The notes: generated by a model from the sequence alone, not told the origin. Shown: positions 41,004-50,602, counted from the first letter of the stretch. The stretch is 64,000 bases of DNA from Pedobacter alluvionis (GCF_003664035.1 NZ_RCCK01000010.1:868001-932000); one strand, 5' to 3'. Made by a program: numbers and translations.

Positions 41004-41041
41004 CTATTTTTAAACCAAAAAAATATATTTGTTTTGTTGTT

Positions 41042-41073
41042 AAACCGCTTATGGATTTAAGCGGTTTTTTTAA
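41042..41073 (+). terminator. Rho-independent terminator after the second SUMT gene
   Basis: AAACCGCTTA pairs with TAAGCGGTTT over a six-base loop, followed by a T-run. Confidence 0.85.
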
Positions 41074-41203
41074 TTTTCAAACTCTGCGTGTATCTGCGAC
41101 ATTAGTAGGAAACTATTGGTCGTATTGTCCCGCAGATTTAAGATGATCATCGCTGAAATTTATGTTTCCTACGTTTGACAGGAACCAACTTTGTTTTTAA
41201 GCC

Positions 41204-41270
41204 AGATTGGAGCGGAAGCCCGGAGCGCAGCGAGGACTTATAGCGTAAAGCAGGGCTACAGGCCGCCACA
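41204..41270. repeat. Structured intergenic repeat (AGCGGAAGCCCGGAGCGCAG type)
   Basis: GATTGGAGCGGAAGCCCGGA, GCGCAGCGAGGACTTATAGC, GTAAAGCAGGGCTACAGGCC-GCC. The GCCCG/CGGGC-like and GCGTAAAGC elements form short stems. The pattern recalls recurring intergenic elements of Bacteroidota; no second copy is in this window. Confidence 0.5.
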
Positions 41271-41450
41271 AAGAATCAAACATTCACTTTCTAATAAAAA
41301 AAATACCTGAATTTTATCTCTCCATTCCGCTTTGCTTTAGTCGAGATGATGATTTTTCGTTTAAAATAATCAACTAAAATTATAATTTACATTATTTGCA
41401 AAGCTCAAAACAATTAGTAACTTACTTGGGTTATCTACACCAAATAGTTG

Positions 41451-42863
41451 ATGGAAATTATACATATAAGCGCCGAGTGTTACCCTGTTGCAAAAGTTGG
41501 CGGTTTGGCCGATGTGGTAGGGGCTTTACCAAAATATCAGAATAAACTGGGCCATATTGCCAAAGTGGTTGTGCCTGCATACGATACCAAATTTATACGC
41601 GAAAGCGAGTTCGAAGTAACTTATGATGCATGGGCAAATTACGGTAATCACCACTTTCAGTACCGCATCTTAAAAGAAAAAACCAATAAATTAGGCTTTG
41701 ATTTATACGTGATCCATATCCAGGGTTTAACAGACCGCCCTAATGTTTATGGTTACAGCGATGATACGGAAAGGTTTGTTGCCTTTCAGATTGCCACCCT
41801 CGATTGGATTGTACAATGGGAGCACCGTCCGGATGTGATTCATTGTCATGATCACCATACTGGTTTAGTGCCGTTTATGGTTGCCAACTCCATAAAATAT
41901 AAGCCAATTAGTAATGTTCCAACAGTTTTGACCATTCATAATGCACAATATCAGGGACAGTTTGGATGGGAAAAACTTTATTATTTACCAGCTTTCGATT
42001 TATGGAAAGGCGGTTTGTTGGGCTGGGATGATGCGATTAACCCTTTAGCATCGGCCATTAAATGTGCATGGAAAGTAACCACGGTATCGCCAAGTTACCT
42101 GGATGAGATGATGAATAATGCCCGTGGATTAGAAAGTTTGTTAAGGCAGGAGCGCTGGAAATCGGTAGGCATCTTAAATGGAATCGACAGCGAGGTTTGG
42201 AATCCTGCAACAGATCCGATGCTGAGCAAAGGTTACAATTTAAAAACAGTTGAATCAGGGAAATTGGCAAACAAAACAGCACTCTGTGATGTTTTTCAAT
42301 TAGATCCTTCTAAGCCACTGTTTACTTTTATTGGTAGATTAGTTGATGAAAAAGGTGCAGATTTATTGCCTGATATTTTTTATACAGCTTTACAACAGCA
42401 TGGCGACAATATAAATATTCTGGTATTGGGATCAGGTGATGATTGGGTGGAAGGCCGGTTAAATCAATTGAAAGACATTTTTACAGGTAAATATAATGCC
42501 TATATTGGTTATAATGAGCAAGTTTCGCATGAGATGTATGCTGGTGCAGATTTTCTGATCATGCCATCGAGGGTAGAGCCTTGTGGTTTAAATCAGCTTT
42601 ATGCATTAAGGTATGGAACTGTTCCGATTGTGCGCCGGATAGGCGGATTGAAAGATACGGTAACAGATATAGGTGATAACGGCTTTGGGATTTGCCATGA
42701 TCAGACCAGTATTTGGGATGTTACCCACGCCATAAACCGTGCTGTTGAATTGTATCATGATAAAAAAGCTTTTAAAGCAGTTAGAAAAACGATGATGAAG
42801 ATAGACCATTCGTGGGATAACGCAGCATTAAATTATATAGAATTATACCAAATATTAAAATAA
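41451..42863 (+). CDS. glgA: Glycogen (starch) synthase
   Basis: 470 residues from the ATG at 41451. GT5 family: EIIHISAECYPVAKVGGLADVVGALP (ADP-glucose binding, with KVGGLAD in place of KTGGLAD), VIHCHDHHTGLVPFM, TIHNAQYQG and MPSRVEPCGLNQLYALRYGTVPIVRRIGGLKDTV near the C-terminus with the catalytic glutamate. It elongates alpha-1,4-glucan from ADP-glucose. The ADP-glucose synthase gene follows 8 bp downstream. Confidence 0.93.
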   Translation: MEIIHISAECYPVAKVGGLADVVGALPKYQNKLGHIAKVVVPAYDTKFIRESEFEVTYDAWANYGNHHFQYRILKEKTNKLGFDLYVIHIQGLTDRPNVYGYSDDTERFVAFQIATLDWIVQWEHRPDVIHCHDHHTGLVPFMVANSIKYKPISNVPTVLTIHNAQYQGQFGWEKLYYLPAFDLWKGGLLGWDDAINPLASAIKCAWKVTTVSPSYLDEMMNNARGLESLLRQERWKSVGILNGIDSEVWNPATDPMLSKGYNLKTVESGKLANKTALCDVFQLDPSKPLFTFIGRLVDEKGADLLPDIFYTALQQHGDNINILVLGSGDDWVEGRLNQLKDIFTGKYNAYIGYNEQVSHEMYAGADFLIMPSRVEPCGLNQLYALRYGTVPIVRRIGGLKDTVTDIGDNGFGICHDQTSIWDVTHAINRAVELYHDKKAFKAVRKTMMKIDHSWDNAALNYIELYQILK

Positions 42864-42871
42864 GCTTAAAC

Positions 42872-44140
42872 ATGACTGACAAAGTTTTAGGCGTTATCCT
42901 TGGCGGTGGCCAGGGCTCTAGATTATCGCCACTAACACAAACACGTTCTAAACCGGCAGTTCCAATTGCTGGTAAATACCGATTGGTAGATATTCCGATT
43001 TCAAATTGCTTAAATTCCGGTATTCACCGAATGTTTGTGTTAACCCAGTTTAATTCAGCATCGCTAAATAAACACATTAAAAACACCTATCACTTTAGCC
43101 ATTTCAGTACGGCCTTTGTTGATATTTTGGCTGCTGAACAAACTGTACAAAACTCAGGTTGGTTCCAGGGTACAGCAGATGCCGTTCGTCAGTGTATGCA
43201 TCACATTGTTTCGCACGAATTCGATTACATCTTAATTTTATCCGGCGATCAATTGTACCAGATGGACTTTAAAGATATGATCGAAAAACATATCGAAGCC
43301 AATGCTGAAGTTACCATTGCCACTATTCCGGTAACGGCAAAAGATGCGACAGATTTTGGTATTTTAAAGGCCGATGAGGAAAACATGATTACCTCTTTTA
43401 TTGAAAAGCCTAAAACGGGTTTAGAGGAATGGGTTTCGGATACCGGACAAGAAATGCAGGGCGAAGGACGGAACTTCTTAGCTTCGATGGGTATTTATGT
43501 TTTCAACCGCGAGTACCTGATCAATATTTTAAATGAGAATGAAGAGGAAAAAGATTTCGGTAAAGAGATTTTGCCAAGAGCGATTTCTCAGAGCAGGGTT
43601 TTAAGCTATCAGTACGAAGGTTATTGGACCGATATTGGAAATATTTCATCTTTCTTTGAGGCCAATTTAGGACTGACAGATGAAATACCTAAATTTAATA
43701 TGTTCGATAGCAACCATGCTATTTTTACCAGGGCGAGAATGTTACCACCATCAAAAATTTCGGGTACTACCTTAGATAAAACCATTATTGCAGAAGGCTG
43801 CATTGTTCAGGCCAGCAGGGTAGAGCATGCCGTTTTAGGGATCAGGTCGAGAATCGGAAAGGACACGGTAGTTACCAATGCTTATATTATGGGAAGCGAT
43901 CGCTATCAAACGCTTGAAGAAATTCAGGAAGAAACCAATAAAGGGAATTCATTAATTGGTATCGGAGATCGTTGTCATATCAACAATGCAATTATCGATA
44001 AAAACTGTCGCATAGGAAATGATGTTAAAATTAATGGTGGAGACCATTTAGAAGACGGCGACTTTGAACTTTATGCTGTTAAAGATGGTATTGTTGTGAT
44101 CAAGAAAGGTGCAGTAGTACCTAGTGGAACGGTAATTTAA
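42872..44140 (+). CDS. glgC: Glucose-1-phosphate adenylyltransferase (ADP-glucose pyrophosphorylase)
   Basis: 422 residues. ILGGGQGSRLSPLTQTRSKPAVPIAGKYRLVDIPISNCLNSGI, QGTADAVRQCMHHI, IEKPKTG and the beta-helix C-terminal half with AIIDKNCRIGNDVKINGG are characteristic. It makes ADP-glucose from glucose-1-phosphate and ATP for GlgA. No branching enzyme or phosphorylase is in the window. A strong terminator follows. Confidence 0.94.
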   Translation: MTDKVLGVILGGGQGSRLSPLTQTRSKPAVPIAGKYRLVDIPISNCLNSGIHRMFVLTQFNSASLNKHIKNTYHFSHFSTAFVDILAAEQTVQNSGWFQGTADAVRQCMHHIVSHEFDYILILSGDQLYQMDFKDMIEKHIEANAEVTIATIPVTAKDATDFGILKADEENMITSFIEKPKTGLEEWVSDTGQEMQGEGRNFLASMGIYVFNREYLINILNENEEEKDFGKEILPRAISQSRVLSYQYEGYWTDIGNISSFFEANLGLTDEIPKFNMFDSNHAIFTRARMLPPSKISGTTLDKTIIAEGCIVQASRVEHAVLGIRSRIGKDTVVTNAYIMGSDRYQTLEEIQEETNKGNSLIGIGDRCHINNAIIDKNCRIGNDVKINGGDHLEDGDFELYAVKDGIVVIKKGAVVPSGTVI

Positions 44141-44163
44141 GATAATCATAACTCATAAATTAG

Positions 44164-44196
44164 GCCAGCCCCGATTTTTCGGGGCTGGCTTTTTTA
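44164..44196 (+). terminator. Rho-independent terminator after glgC
   Basis: GCCAGCCCCGA pairs with TCGGGGCTGGC over a TTTT loop and is followed by a T-run. A strong, textbook terminator. Confidence 0.9.
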
Positions 44197-44206
44197 TTGC
44201 CTGATT

Positions 44207-44234
44207 GTCATACTGAGCGCAGCGAAGAATCTTT
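44207..44234. repeat. Intergenic repeat, GTCATTCTGAACG family (single arm)
   Basis: GTCATACTGAGCGCAGCGAA plus GAATCTTT. Confidence 0.7.
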
Positions 44235-44296
44235 TATCAAACCTCTAAGGTTTTAAAACATAATCACAATTAAGGGAATTGCGAATATAAACCAGT

Positions 44297-44468
44297 AACT
44301 GATTTGGGCGTTCCCCAATCCCGTGAAATACTGGAAAAGGTCGGGCTTTTCAGGGCTGCGCTTCGCTCCGGTACCGATGAAGACCTGTGAAACAAGCAAG
44401 CATACCGTAATTAAATAAAAACAGATGCTTAATCGGCACTGAACCCTTACAATCCCTAACGCGGAATT
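44297..44468 (+). repeat. Long structured repeat, copy B (GGGCGTTCCCC...CCCTAACGCGG)
   Basis: Begins AACTGATTTGGGCGTTCCCC, continues GGTCGGGCTTTTCAGGGCTG, GCGCTTCGCTCCGGTACCGAT and ends ACTGAACCCTTACAATCCCT-AACGCGGAAT. It is inverted relative to copy A at 29898-30010. Between GTACCGATGAA and CACTGAACCC about 60 bp are present that copy A does not have, and the first loop also differs. Confidence 0.8.
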
Positions 44469-44639
44469 ATGGTGTATCTGCACCCAACTTCCGATTTGGC
44501 CCGAGTTAGTGCCCCTTTTAAACTTCTGAAGTTTTTCCCAATTAAACCTGCTATCGCTGGCCGCCATTAACACAGAACCATACATTTCAAAATGTAACCA
44601 GAATTTTCTTTCTGGAATCTTGTATCATAATATAGAATT

Positions 44640-44708
44640 GTCATTCTGAGCCTATCGAAGGGCCTGTTTTAGATGTCTTACAAGGCGTTTCGACAGGCTC
44701 AACATGAC
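44640..44708. repeat. Hairpin repeat, GTCATTCTGAGCC...GGCTCAACATGAC family
   Basis: Left arm GTCATTCTGAGCCTATCGAA plus GGGCCT, right arm AAGGCGTTTCGACAGGCTCA plus ACATGAC. The right arm equals the element that forms the end of the monooxygenase gene at 18531. Confidence 0.85.
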
Positions 44709-44807
44709 AAAACGAAGTGAATACAATTTATCATACAGCCTCTTTTTTAATCTTTACCCAACATTTTCCCAATAAGCTTGTTAGTAAATAAACAAAAAAT
44801 ATAGTCT

Positions 44808-46592
44808 ATGGCCGAACAGCACCTTTATCAAACAGGAATTATAGGAAATTGCGCTTTCATTGCACACGTAAATAAAAATACTGATATCTCATGGCTTTGC
44901 TGGCCACGTTTCGATAGTCCGTTTGTTTTTGGGAGTTTATTGGACGAGAAAAAAGGAGGGGAGTTTTCGATTTTACCACAGGGTGAATTCACTTCTGACC
45001 AATATTATATCGAAAATACCAATGTTTTAAGAACAGAGATTACCGCCGAAGACGGGAAATACCGGATTACAGATTTTGCACCACGTTTTCGCCTATACGA
45101 TCGCTATTTTAAACCACTAATGTTGATCAGAAAGATCGAACCTTTGGAGGGTAATCCACGCATTACCATAAAATGCGAACCGGTTTGTGACTACGGAAAA
45201 GGTAAAATGAAATCGAGCCGGGGCAGTAATCACATTGATTATCTGGGCTGTGATGAAAATATTCGTTTAAGCACCAATGTGTCGCTTACCTATATCATCG
45301 ATGAAAAGGCATTTGTACTAAATGAGGCAAAATACCTCGTTATGACTTATGGACAAAACCTTGAAGCACCTGTAGTGAGTACGGCCGAAAATTTTCTTCG
45401 TGAAACCGTTTCTTATTGGCGCTTATGGATTAAACACTCTTCAATAGCGGGTTTTTACCAGCCCTTTGTTATCCGATCAGCCTTGGTTTTAAAAATTCAC
45501 CAATACGAAGACACCGGAGCAATAATAGCCGCAAGTACAACCAGTTTACCAGAATCACCTGGGAGTACCAGAAACTGGGATTACCGCTATTGCTGGTTAA
45601 GAGATTCACATTATGTATTAACTTCGCTCAACCATATCGGTCATTTTGAAGAAATGGAGAAGTATTTTAATTACCTTTCTGATATTTCTCACGCGGAAGA
45701 TACACGCTACCAACCTTTGTATGGCATTGCAGGAGAAAGGCAAATTACGGAGCATACGCTAAGTCATTTAGAAGGCTACAAAGGCGAACAACCCATCAGG
45801 ATAGGAAACCAGGCTTACGAACATATTCAAAATGATATTTATGGACAGGTTTTAATTTCAATGTTACCACTTTATACCGATCACCGTTTTGTTTTTTCTG
45901 AACGAAGCGATTCGGTAAAGTGGATTGAAAGTGTACTCTCTAAAATTGAACGCACCATTGACGAAAAGGATGCCGGAATTTGGGAATTCAGAAATATTGC
46001 CAATGTACATTGTTACAGTAACTTATTTCAATGGGCAGGAGCGCAGGCGGCTTTAAAAATGGCTAAAACTATAGGAAATGAAGATTTTGAAAAACGGGCA
46101 AAGGTTTTAATCGACAAAGCTGCGGCACACATTGAAGCTTGTTATGATCCGCAAAGAAAGGTTTATACTAATGCCGTTGGAAGTCCACATTTAGATGCGA
46201 GTACTTTACAATTGATTATGATGAACTATCTTGATCCGGCTTCAGATCGGGCAAAGGATCATTTAATTGCTTTGGAAAAAGAATTGAAAACGGAGGACGG
46301 ACTATTTTACAGATACTTGCATGCTGATGATTTCGGGAAGCCGAAAACAACATTTTTAATCTGCGCTTTCTGGTATGTGGAAGCGTTGGCTTGCGTTGGA
46401 CGTACTGATGAAGCGATTAAGGAATTTGAAAACATCATTAAATATTGTAACCATCTACTGTTATTTAGCGAAGATGTTGATGCTAAAACAGGTAGTCAGT
46501 GGGGAAATTTCCCACAAGCTTATAGCCATGTAGGTTTAATGAATGCGGCTTACCGTATTGCTATTAAACTGGACAGGCCGATATTTTTGTAA
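44808..46592 (+). CDS. Glycoside hydrolase family 15 protein
   Basis: 594 residues. GH15-like: the N-terminal beta domain starts YQTGIIGNCAFIAHVNKNTDISWLCWPRFDSPFVFGSLLD, and the (alpha/alpha)6 domain has TRNWDYRYCWLRDSHYVL, plus EDVDAKTGSQWGNFPQAYSHVGLMNAAYRI near the end, which carries the second catalytic region. GH15 includes glucoamylase and the bacterial alpha,alpha-trehalase subgroup. Since OtsA-OtsB is adjacent, trehalose is a plausible substrate. No signal peptide, so the enzyme is cytoplasmic. Confidence 0.9.
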   Translation: MAEQHLYQTGIIGNCAFIAHVNKNTDISWLCWPRFDSPFVFGSLLDEKKGGEFSILPQGEFTSDQYYIENTNVLRTEITAEDGKYRITDFAPRFRLYDRYFKPLMLIRKIEPLEGNPRITIKCEPVCDYGKGKMKSSRGSNHIDYLGCDENIRLSTNVSLTYIIDEKAFVLNEAKYLVMTYGQNLEAPVVSTAENFLRETVSYWRLWIKHSSIAGFYQPFVIRSALVLKIHQYEDTGAIIAASTTSLPESPGSTRNWDYRYCWLRDSHYVLTSLNHIGHFEEMEKYFNYLSDISHAEDTRYQPLYGIAGERQITEHTLSHLEGYKGEQPIRIGNQAYEHIQNDIYGQVLISMLPLYTDHRFVFSERSDSVKWIESVLSKIERTIDEKDAGIWEFRNIANVHCYSNLFQWAGAQAALKMAKTIGNEDFEKRAKVLIDKAAAHIEACYDPQRKVYTNAVGSPHLDASTLQLIMMNYLDPASDRAKDHLIALEKELKTEDGLFYRYLHADDFGKPKTTFLICAFWYVEALACVGRTDEAIKEFENIIKYCNHLLLFSEDVDAKTGSQWGNFPQAYSHVGLMNAAYRIAIKLDRPIFL

Positions 46593-46596
46593 TATG

Positions 46597-46643
46597 TGGA
46601 TTGCAAATCCACAATTAGAAGGTCTGGATTGCAAATCCAGACC
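46597..46643. repeat. GGATT-type hairpins
   Basis: GTGGATT-gca-AATCCAC and GGTCTGGATT-gca-AATCCAGACC lie one after the other. They belong with the hairpins at 18459-18504. Confidence 0.65.
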
Positions 46644-46801
46644 AACAAAAAGCTTTGACAGCTTTAACACGCGCAACGCATATTAAAGTTGTCAAAGCTA
46701 TTATAATTTATTGTACCGCAGATAAGAGATTTTCGAGGGCCAATAATCTGCGAAAATCATATTGCATCTGCGGGATTTATTTTTAACCTTATGAGATGAA
46801 A

Positions 46802-46825
46802 AAGGTCTGTGGGGACACAGACCTT
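46802..46825. terminator. Hairpin between convergent genes
   Basis: A perfect 10-bp stem AAGGTCTGTG/CACAGACCTT with a GGGA loop. No U-run is adjacent, so its terminator role is only likely by position. Confidence 0.5.
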
Positions 46826-46850
46826 GGAGTTAGATTTCAATAAAAGTGTC

Positions 46851-46957
46851 GTCATCTCGACTGGAACGCAGTGCAATGGATAGATCTATCTCAACAGATT
46901 TAGCTTCGCTGAGCACTCCGTGGTTCTCGACTACGTTGCACTCCGCTCGAAATGACG
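46851..46957. repeat. Intergenic hairpin repeat, GTCATCTCGAC family (long form)
   Basis: GTCATCTCGACTGGAACGCA at the left and CACTCCGCTCGAAATGAC at the right, with a 25-bp extension relative to the copy at 13601. It ends 10 bp before the stop codon of the OtsAB gene. Confidence 0.8.
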
Positions 46958-46966
46958 ATATACTTC

Positions 46967-49156
46967 TTAACCCCGCTCCACAAATTCTTCCTTCACCAAA
47001 CTCCAAAGCAACTTTCTTACTTCCTTAAAATCGTTTAAATAGTACTTCGCTTCAGAGATATTGTTGCCAACTTTTATGGTAAAAGCATCATCTGGTAATA
47101 CCCTGAAAATATCTTCATCGGTATGGTCATCGCCAAGTGCCAAAATAAAATCTGGTTTCTTATCGTAAAGCCAATTTAAGGCTGCTTTGCCTTTGTTAAC
47201 CTCCATGTTTTTAAACTCAATTACCTTATTGCCCGGCATCAATTGCAAGCCTTTATCTGCAGCAAGTATTTTCATGTGGCTGATAATTTCATTCGCCCTT
47301 AAATCGCCTAACCCTTCTTCTGCTTTTCGGTAGTGCCAAACTAAGGAATAACTTTTTTCTTCAATAAACGATCCTGGGGTGCGGTCTGTGTAGGTTTCTA
47401 ATAAAGTCTTTATTTCCTGTTTCCATTGGTCGGTAAGTAATGGCAGGCTGTTCCATTTATCTCCGTACGATTTTTGCCAGGCTCCATGCTCTGCAATCAG
47501 GTCTACCTTTAAATGCCCAAACCACTGTTCCAGGGTTTCATTTCTTCTTCCGCTTATAATCACCACTTTGTTGGCGTTATCAATGGTTAGGTTTTCTATT
47601 AAATCGTAAAGTTCATCATCTGGAGAGGCATCATCAATATTTCCGGTAAAATCTACCAGTGTACCATCATAATCCAAAAACAGTACCCGATCGGTTGTTT
47701 TGGCATATTTTGCAGCAATTACTTCATTAATGGTATTTACCGCATGTTTCGTTAGTAACGATTTTTGAGAATCTTTCACTTCGTTTAATCTTAAAATAAA
47801 ATTGTTTACCCAATGTTTCACATTGAATTTTTCTACAATTACCCGCATGGCTATCATGCGTTGCTGTTGCTCATCCAAAGGCATTTTTAATGCAGTTACA
47901 ATGGCTTCCATAATGTCGCCAAGGTTGTTCGGATTAACTATTACGGCATCGGTTAATTCTTTAGAAGCACCGGCCATTTCACTTAATATAAGCACACCGT
48001 CATTATTGTTCCTACTGGCAATGTATTCCTTGCTTACCAGGTTCATGCCATCACGCATTGGCGTAACCAAACAGATATCTGCGGAGGCGTAAAGTGCCGA
48101 TAATACCTCAATAGGGAAGGAACGGTAAAAATAATTCACCGGAATCCAATTAATAGAGCGGTAACGTGCATTTAAATTACCTACAAACTGATCAATCTGA
48201 TCTCTTAACTCACTGTACTGAGGTACTGTATCACGAGAGGGTACCACGATCATAAAAAGTTCTATTTTCCCTATATACTCGGGATGGACCTGAAGCAAAA
48301 GTTCTAAAGCTTTTAACCTTTCTAAAATACCTTTGCTATAATCCAGGCGGTCGATAGAAAGGATTATTTTCATCTCTTCTTTTCCGGTCCTGAAATAATC
48401 AATTTCTTTTTTTACCTTTTCGGTAGCAGTTAAGCTCGAAAATTTATCATAATCAATTCCCATCGGGAAAGCTTCTACCACAATCTGCCTTTCGTTGCTA
48501 TTGAGTACGTTTGATGATGAATTTACGGGGAGTAGGCGTGTTGCCGTGCTAATAAAGTGGCGAACATCATCAAAAGTATGGAAACCGATTAAATCAGCAC
48601 CTATAAGTCCATTTAAAAGTTCTTCCCGCCAGGGGATTAACCTGAATATTTCGTATGATGGAAAGGGGATATGCTGGAAAAAACCGATGGTAGCATTAGG
48701 AAGTTTTTCTCTTAAAATTCCAGGTAGAAGGAGCAATTGATAGTCTTGAATCCAGATTTTATCTTTTCTGCCCAATACCTGCATGGCACTTTTTGCAAAT
48801 TTCTCATTAACAGATTGGTAGCAGTCCCAATAACTTTGTTCGTAATGTGCGTAAGTAACCAGATAATGAAATACCGGCCATAATACTTCATTTGAAAAGC
48901 CTTCGTAATATAAATTGATTTCGTTTTGAGTGAGGAAAACCGGATATAGATTTAATTCAGCAAGTTTTTGTGTAACTTCTTCCTGACGTTCTTCCGGAAC
49001 CTCGATTCCTGGCCATCCGATCCAGATGGAGTTGCCTGATTTGTACACGTCGCCAAGCCCGGTAGCAAGGCCACCTTCGCTGGGAATAAACGTGTATTCG
49101 TCGTTCTCTTCGATGATTTTAACGGGTAGTCTGTTCGATATTATAACTGTCTTCAT
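46967..49156 (-). CDS. Trehalose-6-phosphate synthase/phosphatase fusion
   Basis: 729 residues. Residues 1 to about 470 are the GT20 synthase OtsA: SNRLPVKIIEENDEYTFIPSEGGLATGLGDV, IWIQDYQLLLLPGILREKLPNATIGFFQHIPFPSYEIFRLIPWREELLNGLIGADLIGFHTFDDVRHF and LVTPMRDGMNLVSKEYIASR. From about 490 a HAD-type phosphatase OtsB follows: RVLFLDYDGTLVDFTGNID, VVIISGRRNETLEQWFG, ALGDDHTDEDIFRVLP. It converts UDP-glucose and glucose-6-phosphate into trehalose in one protein. It is a single unit, convergent with the GH15 gene that could degrade the product. Confidence 0.94.
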   Translation of the reverse strand: MKTVIISNRLPVKIIEENDEYTFIPSEGGLATGLGDVYKSGNSIWIGWPGIEVPEERQEEVTQKLAELNLYPVFLTQNEINLYYEGFSNEVLWPVFHYLVTYAHYEQSYWDCYQSVNEKFAKSAMQVLGRKDKIWIQDYQLLLLPGILREKLPNATIGFFQHIPFPSYEIFRLIPWREELLNGLIGADLIGFHTFDDVRHFISTATRLLPVNSSSNVLNSNERQIVVEAFPMGIDYDKFSSLTATEKVKKEIDYFRTGKEEMKIILSIDRLDYSKGILERLKALELLLQVHPEYIGKIELFMIVVPSRDTVPQYSELRDQIDQFVGNLNARYRSINWIPVNYFYRSFPIEVLSALYASADICLVTPMRDGMNLVSKEYIASRNNNDGVLILSEMAGASKELTDAVIVNPNNLGDIMEAIVTALKMPLDEQQQRMIAMRVIVEKFNVKHWVNNFILRLNEVKDSQKSLLTKHAVNTINEVIAAKYAKTTDRVLFLDYDGTLVDFTGNIDDASPDDELYDLIENLTIDNANKVVIISGRRNETLEQWFGHLKVDLIAEHGAWQKSYGDKWNSLPLLTDQWKQEIKTLLETYTDRTPGSFIEEKSYSLVWHYRKAEEGLGDLRANEIISHMKILAADKGLQLMPGNKVIEFKNMEVNKGKAALNWLYDKKPDFILALGDDHTDEDIFRVLPDDAFTIKVGNNISEAKYYLNDFKEVRKLLWSLVKEEFVERG

Positions 49157-49240
49157 GCTTGTATTTGATGTATCTATATCATTAAAAGCATATCAAATTG
49201 GTTTTGTTTGAATTTTTAGGTCAAAAAAACATTCAAATGA

Positions 49241-50596
49241 TTAAACATAGTTAAACACCAATGAAAAAGTGGTACCACTTTCAGGAGTAGAAATTACTTC
49301 GATACTGCCTCTATGCATCTTCATAATGTTGCGACTGATCGTTAGTCCGATGCCCGATCCATTTTTCCTGGTGGTGTAAAACGGAACAAATATTTTTTCC
49401 AGATCACCGGCATCAATACCTTTTCCATTATCGGTTACATCAATATACAGTTTAGTGTTTTCTAAGCGATAATTCACGTTGATTTGTGGATGTGTACTAT
49501 TTTCTACAGCATAAATGCTGTTAGTAATCAGGTTGATCAGCACTTGTTCCACTAATTTCAAATCAAGCTGGACCGTAATTTTTGAGGAAGTTTGTTCTAC
49601 TTCCAAGACCACATTTTTTACCCTGGCAAATGGTTGCATTAATATTTTAATGTGTTTTAAAATCTCGCCGATGGTATGTGATTCGAGGTTAGGCGTTGGT
49701 AATTCTGCAATCAATCGATAGTCTTTCACAAAATCCAATAAACCCGAAGATCGTCTCTGTATGGTTTGTAAGGCTGTTTTTAAATCGTCCATTTCATCTT
49801 CAGTAAGTATTTTCTTATCGGTTACCATTTTGTTAATGGTATCAGATAATGAACTGATTGGGGTAATCGAATTTAAAATTTCATGAGAAATTACGCCAAT
49901 TAATCTATTCCATGCTTCTGTTTCTTTTTGTTCAATTTCATCTTTAATGTTTTGAAAGCTGATAATGGTATAGTTTTTCCCGTAAAGGTTTAAGGGGATT
50001 ACCTCTGTTGATAACTGGATCAGTTTATCCTGGATTTTTAGTTCCAAAAACCGCTTTCCGCCCGTTAAAATCTGCTCTATTTCTGTTCCAAATGCCGGGA
50101 GATGCTGTTTCAACCGGTGCCAGTACTTATAAGCGGGTACACCCAAAAGGTTTGACGCAGCCTGGTTGAAAAAGGCAATTTCCTCATCTTTTTCTTCTTT
50201 TGTATTGTTCACTACGATTACACCAACCGGAACCTGTTCTAAAATGGTTTTAATCAGTTGAAACATGGCTTCCTGTTCTAATCTGATCTGCTTGTGCACC
50301 TGTAAAATATCACTAAACGATTCGTATAATTCAGGAAAGCTTCCCCTCGTTACTTTATTTTTAAAGTTCAAGGTATGATCTCTCGTTTTAACAGCTAAGA
50401 TAAAACGGTTAATATCCGATCGAATCTGATTGATATAATAGTAAAGTGAAATAATAGTACCCAAAAAAATCATTGCAACTCCTATTATAGTAAACCAGAG
50501 TTGAGTATTTTTAATCAGGTAAAACAGGAGATAGCCGAGTAAATTGATAATCAGCAGGCGGAATATTAAACGGAAGGTAAAACGTTGGTAAAACAT
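49241..50596 (-). CDS. Membrane sensor histidine kinase (NtrB-like)
   Basis: 451 residues. Two N-terminal membrane segments (about residues 10-28 and 32-52), with little between them, then a HAMP-like linker and a PAS domain (about 112-215). H-box AWNRLIGVISHEILNSITPISSLSDTI has the phosphorylated His at about 238. N-box LINLITNSIYAVEN and G-boxes DNGKGIDAGDLEKIFVPFYTTRKNGSGIGL follow. With almost no periplasmic region, it probably senses within or near the membrane. It lies 67 bp after its response regulator, with a 19-bp inverted repeat between the two. Confidence 0.92.
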   Translation of the reverse strand: MFYQRFTFRLIFRLLIINLLGYLLFYLIKNTQLWFTIIGVAMIFLGTIISLYYYINQIRSDINRFILAVKTRDHTLNFKNKVTRGSFPELYESFSDILQVHKQIRLEQEAMFQLIKTILEQVPVGVIVVNNTKEEKDEEIAFFNQAASNLLGVPAYKYWHRLKQHLPAFGTEIEQILTGGKRFLELKIQDKLIQLSTEVIPLNLYGKNYTIISFQNIKDEIEQKETEAWNRLIGVISHEILNSITPISSLSDTINKMVTDKKILTEDEMDDLKTALQTIQRRSSGLLDFVKDYRLIAELPTPNLESHTIGEILKHIKILMQPFARVKNVVLEVEQTSSKITVQLDLKLVEQVLINLITNSIYAVENSTHPQINVNYRLENTKLYIDVTDNGKGIDAGDLEKIFVPFYTTRKNGSGIGLTISRNIMKMHRGSIEVISTPESGTTFSLVFNYV

Positions 50597-50602
50597 GTTT
50601 TT

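Larger units (their letters stand above)
41004..41450. other. Intergenic region with terminator and repeats
   Basis: 447 bp. It contains the terminator at 41042-41073, a tract with atctgcg/cgcagat elements near 41090-41140, a structured repeat at 41204-41270 and a half copy of the GTCATCTCGAC repeat (41317-41349). I see no gene or clear -7 box for glgA. Confidence 0.6.
44141..44807. other. Intergenic region with terminator and three repeats
   Basis: 667 bp. It holds the glgC terminator (44164-44196), a GTCATTCTGAACG-type repeat (44207-44234), copy B of the structured repeat (44297-44468) and a GTCATTCTGAGCC hairpin repeat (44640-44708). A 110-codon minus-strand ORF runs across copy B and is not supported. 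No promoter could be seen for the GH15 gene. Confidence 0.6.
46593..46966. other. Intergenic region with hairpins and repeats
   Basis: 374 bp between convergent genes. It contains two GGATT-gca-AATCC hairpins (46597-46643), a hairpin AAGGTCTGTG-ggga-CACAGACCTT (46802-46825) and a GTCATCTCGAC repeat (46851-46957) close to the OtsAB stop. No gene is seen. Confidence 0.6.

Noticed and set aside
44253-44585. A 110-codon minus-strand ORF with a hydrophobic C-terminus
   Set aside because: It runs straight through copy B of the structured repeat, whose other copy is non-coding; the composition changes along it and no homologous pattern is recognisable.
46846-47028. A plus-strand ORF of 60 codons
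   Set aside because: It consists of repeat sequence and the antisense of the OtsAB gene end.
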